Positions 38,801 to 48,324 of a stretch of DNA of 64,000 nucleotides are shown here, one piece after another; position 1 is the first letter of the stretch, and the number at the start of each line of letters is the position of its first letter. The translations under genes were made by a program, and so were the position numbers. The stretch comes from Huiozyma naganishii CBS 8797 (Eukaryota; Ascomycota; Saccharomycetes; Saccharomycetales; Saccharomycetaceae): assembly GCF_000348985.1 (NCBI RefSeq), contig NC_035924.1, positions 62,001 through 126,000 on the forward strand, read 5' to 3'. The notes under the pieces were generated by a model. It saw only the letters and a list, made by a program, of their open reading frames with translations, was not told the origin of the DNA and made no database searches.

Positions 38801-40705
38801 TTAGCACCAGAACGAGTATGCCCTTTTCCAGTATGGACCGTTCTTCAACCTTTCTGTCTCCTCTTCTCTTTCCTGTCTTAAAATATCCTCATCGTATATT
38901 TGTCTATGCGCAACCAGATCAATGTCTTGAGACTTAATGTATAGTCTCCAGTCCTTCGTATAACATTTGTAGCCGATATACAGGGCTATCCAGATAGGAG
39001 CCGCCAAGTAGTTCTCGAAGAATGAATTAGCGTCTACTTTCTTGCTACCAACGGGTTTCAAAGCGACCCAGAATTGACCAACCAGGATCAAAGCGAGGAC
39101 AAAGAATGAGTATGCAGACCCATAGATCCCCACTTGCGACAGGAACCCACACTCTCCCAAGGACCTCCCTTGGACGGTCATTGCTCTTCTGAACCTCAAG
39201 TGAGACAGACAAATGGACATCCAGGTGAAGATTTGGGATAGACCGGAAACGGCCAATAGCCACGTAAACACTTGGTCCTCCTTTGGAGAAGTCGCACAGA
39301 AAGCGATGACGGCGAACAGTGATGCCACAATGATACCCATGGTGGGTCTCCCCGCTCTGTCGACGTAGGAGAAGATCTTCGGAGCAAACCCTTGTTGCGA
39401 TAGAGTCAACAGCATACGTGGGGAGGAGTAAAACGCGGAATTGGACACGGACAGCACTGAAATGATGATCACCGCGTTGATGAAATGGGGGACGACTCTA
39501 ACACCGTGATTGGCGACCGCCAAGACGTATGGGGATGCCTTAATACCGTTCGATTGGGCACCTAGCAACTGTGAGGAGTTGTAAGGGACCAAAAACCCGA
39601 GCAAGATGATGGATGCAAGGTAGATGCACAGTGCTCTGTAGATAATTTTCTTTGCCGCGGAGGGGATAGCTCTCCTTGGGTTTGATTGTTCCGAAGCTGT
39701 GACGGCGATGAACTCGGATTGCCCGAAGGAGAAAGCTGCAGTGACCAAAGTCGCGACAACACCTTTAAATCTATCCACGGCTCTTTCACCTCTGAATGCA
39801 CCTGGATCATGCCAGTATCTCCCACCAATGTAACCGTCTGTCCCCGCACCACCACAGATGATAATGATCCCCAGGATGAAAAACCCTATCATCATAAGAA
39901 TCTTGCACGAGTTAAAGATGAACTCGGCCTCCGCGTAACCTCTTGCACCACCCAGGATATTGATCCCCAAGATGAACACGTAGAATATGATGACGAACAC
40001 GTCTGGATCCACTTTCGTAGTCCAGTACTTGATAGTCATCGATGCGGTAACCAGTTCCAAGGGGCAGACACACAGCCACTGTAGACAGTAGACCCACGCC
40101 GTGGCGAAACTGAACCCAGGGTCGATTAAGAAAGTAGGGTACGCGTTGAACCCACCGACGAGAGTCAAGTAATTGACTGCCATTTCCCCACACGCCTGAA
40201 TGATACAGTAGATGAGGGACCCCATGATACCGTACCCGATGACCAACCCTGCGGGCCCCGCCTGTGCCAGTGTCGCACCGTTCCCGACAAGCAGCCCTGT
40301 ACCGATCCCGGTCCCCAAAGAAATGAGGATGACGTGGCGCGGCTGGATAGTCTTCTTCAATTTATCACCTGTGTCACCTTCGTCCTTCTTATGTTGTTCT
40401 ATAGTCTCCGAGGTGACACCAACGAGTTCCATATCCAGATTCGTGTGTGGCTGAGGGTTCTCCGCTGGCTTGAAGGAGTCTATGAAATCACGGAAGTAAC
40501 CCTTGACGCCGTGTCTCTTGCGACCCGAAGTGGAATCCGTGGTGAAATCGTACTCTTCCTCTCTTGTGGTCGCTGCATTCTTACCCTTGAGAGTCTCGAA
40601 GTACTCGATTTCGTTCTCTTGTTCCGTGGAGACGTTGTAGTCCTGTTTCTTATTGACCTCTTTCAACTCGTAGTTCGAGTTTTCGAGATCTGACGAGCTC
40701 GGCAT
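38801..40705 (-). CDS. AGP1: Broad-specificity amino acid permease (Agp1/Gnp1)
   Basis: A 634-residue plasma-membrane amino acid/proton symporter of the yeast AAT family (S. cerevisiae Agp1 633). The N-terminal cytosolic part is about 135 residues and contains ENEIEYFET. Twelve membrane segments start after KKTIQPRHVILISLGTGIGTG, the substrate-binding signature. CLQWLCVCPLELVTASMTIK and NPRRAIPSAAKKIIYR are typical of Agp1/Gnp1. The C-terminus is PYWKRAYSFWC, whose final FWC is the conserved palmitoylation motif. The frame extends upstream of 40705 without an ATG. Position after FRM2 supports AGP1 over its paralogue GNP1. Three CGGC boxes lie about 430 bp upstream. Confidence 0.93.
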   Translation of the reverse strand: MPSSSDLENSNYELKEVNKKQDYNVSTEQENEIEYFETLKGKNAATTREEEYDFTTDSTSGRKRHGVKGYFRDFIDSFKPAENPQPHTNLDMELVGVTSETIEQHKKDEGDTGDKLKKTIQPRHVILISLGTGIGTGLLVGNGATLAQAGPAGLVIGYGIMGSLIYCIIQACGEMAVNYLTLVGGFNAYPTFLIDPGFSFATAWVYCLQWLCVCPLELVTASMTIKYWTTKVDPDVFVIIFYVFILGINILGGARGYAEAEFIFNSCKILMMIGFFILGIIIICGGAGTDGYIGGRYWHDPGAFRGERAVDRFKGVVATLVTAAFSFGQSEFIAVTASEQSNPRRAIPSAAKKIIYRALCIYLASIILLGFLVPYNSSQLLGAQSNGIKASPYVLAVANHGVRVVPHFINAVIIISVLSVSNSAFYSSPRMLLTLSQQGFAPKIFSYVDRAGRPTMGIIVASLFAVIAFCATSPKEDQVFTWLLAVSGLSQIFTWMSICLSHLRFRRAMTVQGRSLGECGFLSQVGIYGSAYSFFVLALILVGQFWVALKPVGSKKVDANSFFENYLAAPIWIALYIGYKCYTKDWRLYIKSQDIDLVAHRQIYDEDILRQEREEETERLKNGPYWKRAYSFWC

Positions 40706-40812
40706 CTTGTCACGTTGAGATGGGTACCTGCAGCAGAGAAAACCAAACTGAAGCGGAATGAACAAAACTTAGATAATCAGGTCTGATAAATACCAAGAGA
40801 ATATTTACGTAT

Positions 40813-40829
40813 TATATATATATATATAT
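40813..40829 (-). repeat. (TA)8 tract, likely AGP1 TATA element
   Basis: A perfect alternating TA tract ends 108 bp upstream of the AGP1 ATG, the usual TATA distance. It is a microsatellite that could change promoter strength by length variation. Confidence 0.75.
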
Positions 40830-41136
40830 GTTCGCGTGCGTGCTTCCCTCCAGGAACAATAAACACGCCATAGATAGGTGCTGATGAGGAGGGGGGTAGA
40901 GAAGAGAACTCTGATGCATATTGCGTCAGAGAGAAGACTCTCTCGCACTGTGAGCAAAAGATGCAAGAAGAAAAAAGAGAGAAAACTTCTACTGGCAGGC
41001 AAACTGCGGGTTAAGCTTGCAGCGTGGCTGTTAGCGGAGATGGAGAGGTGCACGCTCTGATTCTATTCGCTGGCAGCACGATAGCACAGCGTGATGGGAT
41101 GTCGACTGATAGAGAGAGATAAGTGTTGCAGAGGGA

Positions 41137-41160
41137 GCCGGCGTGTGCCGCACACTGCCG
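41137..41160 (-). promoter_or_regulatory. Triple CGGC array, probable amino-acid-responsive UAS of AGP1
   Basis: GCCG occurs at 41137-41140, 41147-41150 and 41157-41160, with exactly 6 bp between copies. Read in the AGP1 direction this is CGGC-N6-CGGC-N6-CGGC. Paired CGGC elements with a 6-bp spacer are the reported form of the UASaa, through which Ssy1-Ptr3-Ssy5 and Stp1/Stp2 induce amino acid permease genes. The 10-bp period puts all three copies on one DNA face. It is about 430 bp upstream of AGP1. Confidence 0.7.
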
Positions 41161-41827
41161 CGACTACTGCCACTGCTGCTTGGTTCCTTCTGCGGGCAAG
41201 CACTAAATTTTTGTGGCCGCATGTGGAAGGCACCAAGAAAGAGCGTTTCTTTTTTTGGGGCCCTGGCGTCTTGCGCGGAGAACGCCGGGGGTTGTTCCGG
41301 AGGGTTGTTCCGAAAGACGGGTAACAACGGTTTCCACGTGACAGTCACGGGACCTCCGGTGTCTGGGTGCCGGTGCTCTGGTTGCCTGCCGTTGCTGCGC
41401 GTGTTTCTGGGGCCCGCCGTATTCCCGCTTCGGGCCACACGACCTTTTCCCCTTCGGGAAATAACACGCTCTCGCGAGACGGCACAGGCAGCAGACCCCG
41501 CTCCTCCCTCGCAGGCCACCTGTCACTGCAAGATAGGTCGACAATGCCGGCTGGGGTACGTCTTACAGTTTCCCTTCTGCAACAGAACGGCTTCCGAGGC
41601 CCCTCTCCGAAATGGTTCAACTTCGGCTGCTCCCGTCTACTGTGGATCTTTTAGCCCCTTTCTTGGTAGTCTCCATACCCCCCCCTCCCTCCCCTCCCCG
41701 CCTCGGAACAGCTCGTTTGGTTACAGCAATTGGTGTGAGTATATATATATATAGACGTGTGTATAGATAAGTAGATAGATAAGTGTACTCGTTCGATTTT
41801 GCCTTAGTTCGTTACCGCACTGTGGCA

Positions 41828-43855
41828 ATGACTATGGGGTCTATAGACTTGCAGCCGATAAACAGCACGGCCTCTTTGTCGGATAACGTTGAGTTGAAGA
41901 ACTACTATGAGAACCTGCTGTTCAAGAACGGCAGTGGGAAATCGTTGACCGATTTGCCCAGGAAACTGAACGGGGCAGCGAAGAATGACGGCGCGGAGAC
42001 AACACCCTTGAGAAGTGTCGATTTTATCAGTGGGTTTGAAAGACGCGGGAGTAGCAGTGCCGCGGGGGATACCCACAACGTGTTCAGTAACTTCCCCAGC
42101 TCGTTGAATCAAGGTGACTACAGCAGCAAGCTGGGGAGCACCCCTAGAAGGCAGTCGATATTCAACACGGCGCCAATCCAGGAAAACGTCGAGTCCTCTT
42201 ACGTCTCGCAGAACCCGTCCGCACAACCCATGGCAATGAGTCCGCCATTGGGGTTCGGGTCAGCGAGCTTGTTCGCCGCGGAGAGAAGGTCGTCTTATAT
42301 CTCAGATGCACTGATCCACGGGAACAACGAGGGACCCACAAGTCCAAACACGTCGGTGACAAGTTTCTCTCCACCAGCGTACACGGGGATGTTCAACCCC
42401 TTGTACACAGGTAACAACTCCACTGGGTACCTACAACAACCGGCAAACCCGTACAGCACCGTAAGGGGCAACACCACCACCACGGCCCCAACTAATAATA
42501 ACAATAACTCACAGTACGGGTACTTGAACTATGTCAGTGGTGGTGGCGCGGTCTCCCTGTCGCCACCGCAACAACAACAGCAGCAGCAACGGAACTTGTC
42601 CCTCCCAGCTGCGCAACAAGAACACTCGTTTGCAAACAACGGGTTGCGTGTTCTGCCAGGTAATAAAGTTAGCTCCTCGAAGGAGTTAAGGGAGCTGTAT
42701 AGGGACTCCGGCAATAACTACTTCTCCAGCCAGCAAGTGTACAGTTTTGTCGATGGAGTCAATGGGGTACTCTCAGGGACAGCGAAACGGACAGACCCGT
42801 TGACCAAAAGGATGACCAATTTCCTCAACTTCTTGAAGAGTTCTAACCTCAATTACAACCCGCAGTCCGACGCGTTCATTTCGAAGAAGAACAGAAGGTC
42901 CAGTGTTCCATGCACATCTTCGTCGAACAACGCAAACACATCCGCGTACTTACATTACAAACCACTCGCTTTGGTGTCCCTAAAGAACGGGAAACTGGAG
43001 TTGCTGTCAACGGCACAGAATTCCAATATGCAGATGTGTCGGGGTGATCTCGTGATCATCGACGGGGACAGGGGTAAAGATCTTGCCCTTGTGGTGGATC
43101 CCAGTATCAATTTGAACCTTGCCCTGATGGTCAACTTTTTGAAGAAGAAGATCCATTTTGACTCCTTGATAACGAACAGAAGACAGCACTACCCTAACGA
43201 GAAGTTCATCAAGGCTCTTATGGACTCTACAAACGGTATCGCGGACGAGTTGAACCCGAAATTGTACGACGTTATCGAATTGTTACAACTGGTGATCCCC
43301 TCCAAGCAGGTTCTAAGGTTTGCTACCCCTTTCGAGGTAAGTAGCAACTTGCACAGCAAGTTTCAGGATGAGTTGAAGGCACTGCACATTGCACAATTGA
43401 AACTGAAGTCCCTGAACAGCGGGCTGATGCAGCACGACCCATTGTTAGGCGGTTCCAAACTGAACATTAAGATTTTGAACGCTGAATTCCAATTCGACCG
43501 CAAGAAACTCACTTTCTACTACATCTGTGAGGAGAGGAACGATTTCAGGGAGTTGATCAAAGAACTGTTCAAGTTCTACAAGACACGGATATGGCTGTGC
43601 GCCATACCGAACAACCTCGACGTGGACGGGAAGTACTACGATAACCAGCAGCTGGAATTGAAGATGTACCAGGACATGATGGCGCACTACGTGACTGACG
43701 ATTTGAACGACATGAACCTTCAACAACAACAGTACCAGCAGGAGCATGGTGGTCAGATTGGCGGGTTCATTGTTGCTCCACCTTTGAACAAGTTGAAACT
43801 GGACAACTTCCAACTGGGTGTGTACAAGGAACTTGTGACCAAGTTGTTTTCGTGA
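41828..43855 (+). CDS. PSP1: Psp1/YLR177W family protein
   Basis: A 675-residue protein with a disordered N-terminal two-thirds rich in Ser, Asn and Gln (poly-Gln near 42568-42590). The C-terminal PSP1 domain (about 380-630) begins LVSLKNGKLELLSTA, and includes GDLVIIDGDRGKDLALVVD, VLRFATPFEVS and LTFYYICEERNDFRELI. S. cerevisiae Psp1 suppresses cdc17/DNA polymerase alpha defects in high copy and is linked to P-bodies; its paralogue YLR177W is uncharacterised. Orientation and neighbour TFS1 match YLR177W, while proximity to an AGP1/GNP1 gene recalls PSP1, so the copy is uncertain. The first ATG is 41828, with another at 41834. Confidence 0.9.
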   Translation: MTMGSIDLQPINSTASLSDNVELKNYYENLLFKNGSGKSLTDLPRKLNGAAKNDGAETTPLRSVDFISGFERRGSSSAAGDTHNVFSNFPSSLNQGDYSSKLGSTPRRQSIFNTAPIQENVESSYVSQNPSAQPMAMSPPLGFGSASLFAAERRSSYISDALIHGNNEGPTSPNTSVTSFSPPAYTGMFNPLYTGNNSTGYLQQPANPYSTVRGNTTTTAPTNNNNNSQYGYLNYVSGGGAVSLSPPQQQQQQQRNLSLPAAQQEHSFANNGLRVLPGNKVSSSKELRELYRDSGNNYFSSQQVYSFVDGVNGVLSGTAKRTDPLTKRMTNFLNFLKSSNLNYNPQSDAFISKKNRRSSVPCTSSSNNANTSAYLHYKPLALVSLKNGKLELLSTAQNSNMQMCRGDLVIIDGDRGKDLALVVDPSINLNLALMVNFLKKKIHFDSLITNRRQHYPNEKFIKALMDSTNGIADELNPKLYDVIELLQLVIPSKQVLRFATPFEVSSNLHSKFQDELKALHIAQLKLKSLNSGLMQHDPLLGGSKLNIKILNAEFQFDRKKLTFYYICEERNDFRELIKELFKFYKTRIWLCAIPNNLDVDGKYYDNQQLELKMYQDMMAHYVTDDLNDMNLQQQQYQQEHGGQIGGFIVAPPLNKLKLDNFQLGVYKELVTKLFS

Positions 43856-44035
43856 TCCGTCGAGACACGTTTAAAAATTTTAATTCTTATGATATACTAA
43901 TAAACATTCTAGAGAAAAACAACCCATATAAACAAAATACATAAAGATAAACCAAATAAACATAGATTAAGGGGTGCTCAACAAGACAGTAGCTTCTTAT
44001 ACCAAACACATAAATACATACGTATATTGGGTTAT

Positions 44036-44635
44036 TCACTCATGCTCTGCGAAGAAGAAATTGACAGCCAAGAGTTTCAAACTGTTCAAATTGGCCCACT
44101 TATCAACACCAACACCCGGTTGACCAAACCCCCAATTAGGTCTATCCCCGATCGCACTCAACTGTTTAGGACCAGCACCTGGTTCCTGGTACAACAACCA
44201 GACGTACCTATGGAACCCTGTCCCCTCTGGTGGCCCCGGCCCCAAGTACGGTTGCAAGATGTGCCCCCCCTCGACGAACCCACCGCTGGGGTCCTTAAAT
44301 TTGACCCCCGTTTCCACGTAGTGACAGTATTCTGACCATTTGTGGTCTGTTCTGGAGGGAGCATCTGGGTCAGTCATGACGAGGGTGTAAGAGGCAGTGA
44401 GGTCCAGCGGGTGAGCCTGGTCCGCGGCGTAGAACACTTTTGGCTTCTCCTGAGTGGTACCCGTGGTCAATTTGTTCCCCATGGCCACAGTAACGTCTGG
44501 GACAGGGTACTCTATCGCCAGAGTGCCTGCTGGCTTGAAAGTGTCTACTCCCGTGGACAACAACACATCTTTGAAAATATCGTGTTTCTTCAGCGATTCG
44601 AGAACTGTTCCTGTAATATTAATAGCCTTATGCAT
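44036..44635 (-). CDS. TFS1: PEBP-family carboxypeptidase Y inhibitor Tfs1
   Basis: A 199-residue phosphatidylethanolamine-binding protein (S. cerevisiae Tfs1 219). The PEBP ligand-site motifs are TLVMTDPDAPSRTDHKWSEYCHY and GPGPPEGTGFHRYVWLLYQEP. DRPNWGFGQPG and the end NFFFAEHE match Tfs1 better than YLR179C, the adjacent second PEBP gene of S. cerevisiae, which is absent here. Tfs1 inhibits vacuolar carboxypeptidase Y and the Ras GAP Ira2. The acetylated N-terminal motif of Tfs1 is only loosely kept (MHKAINI). It converges with PSP1 and is divergent from SAM1. Confidence 0.92.
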   Translation of the reverse strand: MHKAINITGTVLESLKKHDIFKDVLLSTGVDTFKPAGTLAIEYPVPDVTVAMGNKLTTGTTQEKPKVFYAADQAHPLDLTASYTLVMTDPDAPSRTDHKWSEYCHYVETGVKFKDPSGGFVEGGHILQPYLGPGPPEGTGFHRYVWLLYQEPGAGPKQLSAIGDRPNWGFGQPGVGVDKWANLNSLKLLAVNFFFAEHE

Positions 44636-44971
44636 TGTGCGTGTGAGACGGAAGGTTCAGTCAAGTATACACTCACTATAGACCTTCTTACCACTTCAAG
44701 TGAACATACACCAGGCAATTGCATAGTTGTACCCTCTACAGGGTGTCACCCTGTGACATGTTTTTGCTCGGATATTTTAGGGGAGAGCAGCAGCAGCGGG
44801 CGGGTAACACACACTCTCTGTGAGAGACTTGCCTGCCCAGCATTTTTCCAGATTTCCTTTTTGGGAAGGTGACTCCGCTGCGGTGCCGTGCGTGACTCCC
44901 CTCGCCGGAACGGGAAAGAGAGGAGAATGTGTCCGGGTCACGTATTTTTGCTGGGACGCTTACCCCGCCCT

Positions 44972-45099
44972 CCACAGTTTTCCTGCCCCCGCCACCGTTG
45001 CAACACGCGAGCACGTGCTCGCCGTCGTTTTTCGCATTTAACGAGGATAACAGCGGGACGCGCAGCAGGCAGCACACCCACAGCGAAACAAAACTGTGT
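44972..45099. promoter_or_regulatory. Met31/32 and Cbf1 sites upstream of SAM1
   Basis: CCACAGTTT (44972-44980, AAACTGTGG on the other strand) is an exact Met31/Met32 site. CACGTG within the palindrome GAGCACGTGCTC (core 45012-45017) is a Cbf1 E-box. AAACTGTGT (45091-45099) is a one-mismatch Met31/32 site. Together these recruit Met4 in the sulfur amino acid regulon, to which SAM1 and SAM2 belong in S. cerevisiae. They lie 390-515 bp upstream of the SAM1 ATG. Confidence 0.75.
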
Positions 45100-45266
45100 G
45101 AAACAGACACGCACACACGCACAATGCGGGCCACAGACGCCAGCGCAGACACACACACAGTTACACCCAAACGAGAACAATAGTCGAGAAAAAAAAAGAC
45201 TGAAAAATTTTTCTTCTTTTTTCATCGCCTTCATATGCTCTTTTTGCGATGCCCTCAACATACAGC

Positions 45267-45308
45267 GGCAGAGAGGCAGAGGCAGAGGCAGAGAGACCGA
45301 GGCAGAGA
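45267..45308 (+). repeat. Imperfect GGCAGA hexamer repeat
   Basis: Five GGCAGA-type units, some offset by a GA insertion, form a purine-rich tract in the SAM1 upstream region. It lies about 30 bp before the TATA element. Confidence 0.75.
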
Positions 45309-45486
45309 AACAGCGAGCGAAACACCCTGTGGGAAAGAGTATATAAGTATCTTACAAAATGTTTGTGCTTCAAGACAGTTGTGAATTGGGTACGCTGGTT
45401 GTACCTACTGTCCACTCTTGGGTTTTTTCTTGCCTCAATTGTATCATATAGACACACACGCCCGTACACTTTATATATACGTAACA

Positions 45487-46635
45487 ATGGCTGGTACTTT
45501 CCTCTTCACTTCTGAATCCGTCGGTGAGGGTCACCCAGATAAGATCTGTGACCAAGTCTCCGATGCCATCCTGGACGCCTGTCTCGCTGAGGACCCATAC
45601 TCCAGAGTCGCCTGTGAGACCGCTGCCAAGACTGGTATGATCATGGTCTTTGGTGAAATCACCACCAAGGCGAACTTGGACTACCAGAAGATTGTCAGAG
45701 AAACCGTGAAGAGCATCGGTTACGACTCCTCAGAGAAGGGGTTCGACTACAAGACCTGTAATGTTCTTGTCGCCATCGAACAACAGTCCCCAGATATCGC
45801 CCAAGGTGTCCACGAGGAGAAAGCCATTGAGGACATCGGTGCCGGTGACCAAGGTATCATGTTCGGCTACGCCACGGACGAGACCCCAGAACTGCTTCCA
45901 TTGACCATCCTGTTGGCCCACAAGCTGAACATGGCCATGGCGGACGCAAGAAGACACGGCACTCTCCCATGGATGAGACCAGACACCAAGACCCAAGTCA
46001 CCGTCGAGTACAAGGAGGACCACGGCAGATGGATCCCATTGAGAATCGACACCGTCGTCGTCTCCGCACAGCACGCTGAAGAGGTCACCACGGAGGACCT
46101 GAGAGCCGCGATCAAGTCTGAGATCATTGAGAAGGTTATCCCAGTGGAACTGCTAGACGAAAACACAAAGTACTTCATCCAACCCTCCGGGAGATTCGTC
46201 ATCGGTGGGCCACAAGGTGACGCCGGTTTGACCGGGAGAAAGATCATCGTCGACGCCTACGGTGGTGCCTCCGCTGTCGGTGGTGGTGCCTTCTCCGGTA
46301 AGGACTACTCCAAGGTCGACCGTTCTGCTGCCTACGCCGCCAGATGGGTTGCCAAATCTTTGGTCGCCGCCGGTCTATGTAAGAGAGTTGAGGTCCAGTT
46401 CTCCTACGCCATCGGTATTGCTGAGCCATTGTCTCTACACGTCAACACCTACGGCACAGCCACCAAGTCTGACGACGAGATCATTGCCATCATCAAGAAG
46501 AACTTCGACTTGAGACCAGGTATCCTGGTCAAGGAGTTGGACTTGGCCAGACCAATCTACTTGCCAACCGCCTCCTACGGTCACTTCACCAACCAGACCT
46601 ACCCATGGGAACAACCAAAGAAGTTGAACTTCTAA
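45487..46635 (+). CDS. SAM1: S-adenosylmethionine synthetase
   Basis: A 382-residue cytosolic enzyme that makes S-adenosylmethionine from methionine and ATP, the same length as yeast Sam1. The family signatures are [20 protein letters not shown] near the N-terminus, the hexapeptide GAGDQG, and [19 protein letters not shown]. It ends WEQPKKLNF. Codon choice is strongly biased to preferred yeast codons (GGT, AAG, GTC, TCC), a mark of high expression. The frame continues upstream, but [11 protein letters not shown] at 45487 aligns with the yeast start. SAM1 and SAM2 of S. cerevisiae are paralogues; neighbours TFS1 and VTA1 point to the SAM1 locus. Confidence 0.96.
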   Translation: MAGTFLFTSESVGEGHPDKICDQVSDAILDACLAEDPYSRVACETAAKTGMIMVFGEITTKANLDYQKIVRETVKSIGYDSSEKGFDYKTCNVLVAIEQQSPDIAQGVHEEKAIEDIGAGDQGIMFGYATDETPELLPLTILLAHKLNMAMADARRHGTLPWMRPDTKTQVTVEYKEDHGRWIPLRIDTVVVSAQHAEEVTTEDLRAAIKSEIIEKVIPVELLDENTKYFIQPSGRFVIGGPQGDAGLTGRKIIVDAYGGASAVGGGAFSGKDYSKVDRSAAYAARWVAKSLVAAGLCKRVEVQFSYAIGIAEPLSLHVNTYGTATKSDDEIIAIIKKNFDLRPGILVKELDLARPIYLPTASYGHFTNQTYPWEQPKKLNF

Positions 46636-46972
46636 GCTCCTTCCCCCCAATCCATCGTCATTATTAATTCAACTTAATAAAAAAATATTCTTCTTGAAGC
46701 AAGAGGGAGAGGAACGGGAAAGGATAATCATTACCATCATCACATTCCCGGGCTTATAGCTACTCTTCCCGAAACCCACTTCCAAACACATACATTTACA
46801 CGAAAAGTTGAATCCAAGTATACAATCCCCACAAAAACTGCAGAGATAGATAACATGCAAAATTCATCATCATCATCATCCTTTTGTATATATAGATATA
46901 AGTGTAAGAACCATATGCACATTTACACGCCTTAAATAACTTAAAAAACGCCTTTTTCAACAAACAGCCGTG
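46636..46972. other. SAM1-VTA1 convergent intergenic region
   Basis: A 337-bp gap with only the two 3' flanks. It contains a TTATTAATTCAACTTAATAAAAAAATA stretch type of A/T-rich 3' signal just after SAM1, and a CAT triplet repeat near 46863-46880. Confidence 0.6.
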
Positions 46973-48034
46973 TCACAATGTATTCAACAGCTCCAATGCC
47001 TCGGTCAATTGCGCCTTCGCAGTGCTGATATCCTCATAGTTCAACGCACTCACCGTGAATTTGGCTAACCGCTGGACCCTTTCTATTTTGGTGCCTCTAT
47101 CCATTATATTATCCAGGTCTTGCCTGTTGTAATGGTCCCCTAATGCCGGGATCTTCTTACTCTTCTTGCCTTCTGGCGCTGCGACCGGTTTAGGTTTTGG
47201 TGACTCTTCCTTCTCTTCCTCCTCTTCAGAGTCAAGGAATACAGGCTCAGGTGTCGAAGCGTGCCCCGAGGGGGTCTTCACAGACTCGCCCGAAATCGGG
47301 GTTTGTTCAGATGCGGCGCCCTTCCCATCGGTTGACTCACCCACAGAAGGGCTGAGTTTATTTAGTTCGGCAAGCATTCGGTCTATATCTTCGTCGTTTG
47401 CGTCCGGTGCTGCCGTTTTGCCAGTGTCCGGCTCGCCTTGCAACTCCTGCTCGATGGCGGTTCCCTCGCTGGCGGTTTCCCTCAAAGCGGCATCTATCAT
47501 CTCATCCACCTCTTTATCGTTCTGCGGTATGTGCTCCTCTGCAGCCTCAACCGCGGGGCCCAACTCGCCCTTCGCCAGTTTGCTCAGATGGACTTTACAG
47601 TACTTGATTCTCTGCCTGATCGCACGCACTTCTTCAGGACTGTTCTTCCACAGGTGCAATATACTAGAGTACAAGTCAACGCAGCACCACAGCCCACGTC
47701 TCAAATCGTGATCCCAGGGACCCTCGGAAACCTGTTGCAACTTGTTGTTATACAGCGACATCGTAAAGTTCAACATGTATAGCCGTCCCTTCTCCTGGTC
47801 CTCGAACAGTGTCCGTAACGGATCCTCCGGGTGCTCCATCACTGCACTCTTGAACGTCTCTATAGCATCCAGAAGCTCACTGGCAATCGCTGTCGACTCC
47901 TCGGACCGGTCTCTCTCCGTGAGGATCTCCTCCACCACGTACAGCTTCATGTAGTAGCTTATTACGCCCAGCCCGGCCACATCGAACTGCTTAGCAGTGC
48001 GCAGCACCCTGTTCACAGTGTTACCATCAATCAT
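46973..48034 (-). CDS. VTA1: Vps4 activator Vta1
   Basis: A 353-residue endosomal protein (S. cerevisiae 330) that stimulates the Vps4 ATPase to disassemble ESCRT-III during multivesicular body formation. The N-terminal MIT domains (about 1-165) contain TAKQFDVAGLGVISYYMKLYVVEEIL, RLYMLNFTMSLYNNKL and LWCCVDLYSSILHLW. An acidic, Pro/Glu-rich linker follows. The C-terminal VSL dimerisation and Vps4-binding domain (last 45 residues) reads RVQRLAKFTVSALNYEDIST and ends ALELLNTL. The ATG at 48034 is the first in frame. Confidence 0.94.
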   Translation of the reverse strand: MIDGNTVNRVLRTAKQFDVAGLGVISYYMKLYVVEEILTERDRSEESTAIASELLDAIETFKSAVMEHPEDPLRTLFEDQEKGRLYMLNFTMSLYNNKLQQVSEGPWDHDLRRGLWCCVDLYSSILHLWKNSPEEVRAIRQRIKYCKVHLSKLAKGELGPAVEAAEEHIPQNDKEVDEMIDAALRETASEGTAIEQELQGEPDTGKTAAPDANDEDIDRMLAELNKLSPSVGESTDGKGAASEQTPISGESVKTPSGHASTPEPVFLDSEEEEEKEESPKPKPVAAPEGKKSKKIPALGDHYNRQDLDNIMDRGTKIERVQRLAKFTVSALNYEDISTAKAQLTEALELLNTL

Positions 48035-48198
48035 CAACCAATCCCCACTGCCCTGTTCGCTCCTGCACTGCGTCTACAACACCGACAGCCCCAGCAGTCC
48101 ACTCATCCAGCCCTCCTCACTTCTCCGTCTCTGCCCGTAACGCTTTTTGGCTTCTTCTATGATACTTTCCACGAGGCCAAAAAATTAATCGTGAGGTA

Positions 48199-48206
48199 AT
48201 CGCGTC
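48199..48206 (+). promoter_or_regulatory. MCB-like site upstream of SWI6
   Basis: ATCGCGTC (GACGCGAT on the other strand) contains the ACGCG core of the MBF site and lies 119 bp upstream of the SWI6 ATG. The same 8-mer occurs upstream of TOS4. A single core of this length can arise by chance. Confidence 0.4.
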
Positions 48207-48324
48207 TTGGAACCAACGTTGTTGCTGCCTGGACTGTTTTACAACTGGGTACGGCTCTGTTGCGAGGGATTGGACAGTTGCAGGTGTTGTTTCTGGGAAG
48301 TATACGAGATTTCAGCGTGTAGAT

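Larger units (their letters stand above)
40706..41827. other. AGP1-PSP1 divergent intergenic region
   Basis: This 1.1-kb region separates divergent genes at the junction of the chromosome III-like and chromosome XII-like blocks. It contains a (TA)8 TATA tract 108 bp upstream of AGP1, the CGGC array (41137-41160), C-rich tracts (about 41680-41700) and TATATATATATA (about 41742-41752) upstream of PSP1. Open frames of up to about 200 codons on the plus strand (41143-41754) start from non-ATG codons, resemble nothing and overlap promoter elements. Confidence 0.65.
44636..45486. other. TFS1-SAM1 divergent intergenic region
   Basis: This 851-bp region holds the SAM1 control sites (Met31/32 and Cbf1 motifs, listed separately), CA-rich stretches (about 45104-45170), a GGCAGA repeat (about 45267-45308) and TATATAAG at about 45339-45346. 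A pyrimidine-rich leader precedes SAM1. No gene is supported. Confidence 0.65.

Noticed and set aside
41143..41754. About 200-codon open frame upstream of PSP1
   Set aside because: Begins at a non-ATG codon, is rich in Cys, Pro, Arg and Ser from GC-rich DNA, resembles no family and overlaps the AGP1 regulatory array.
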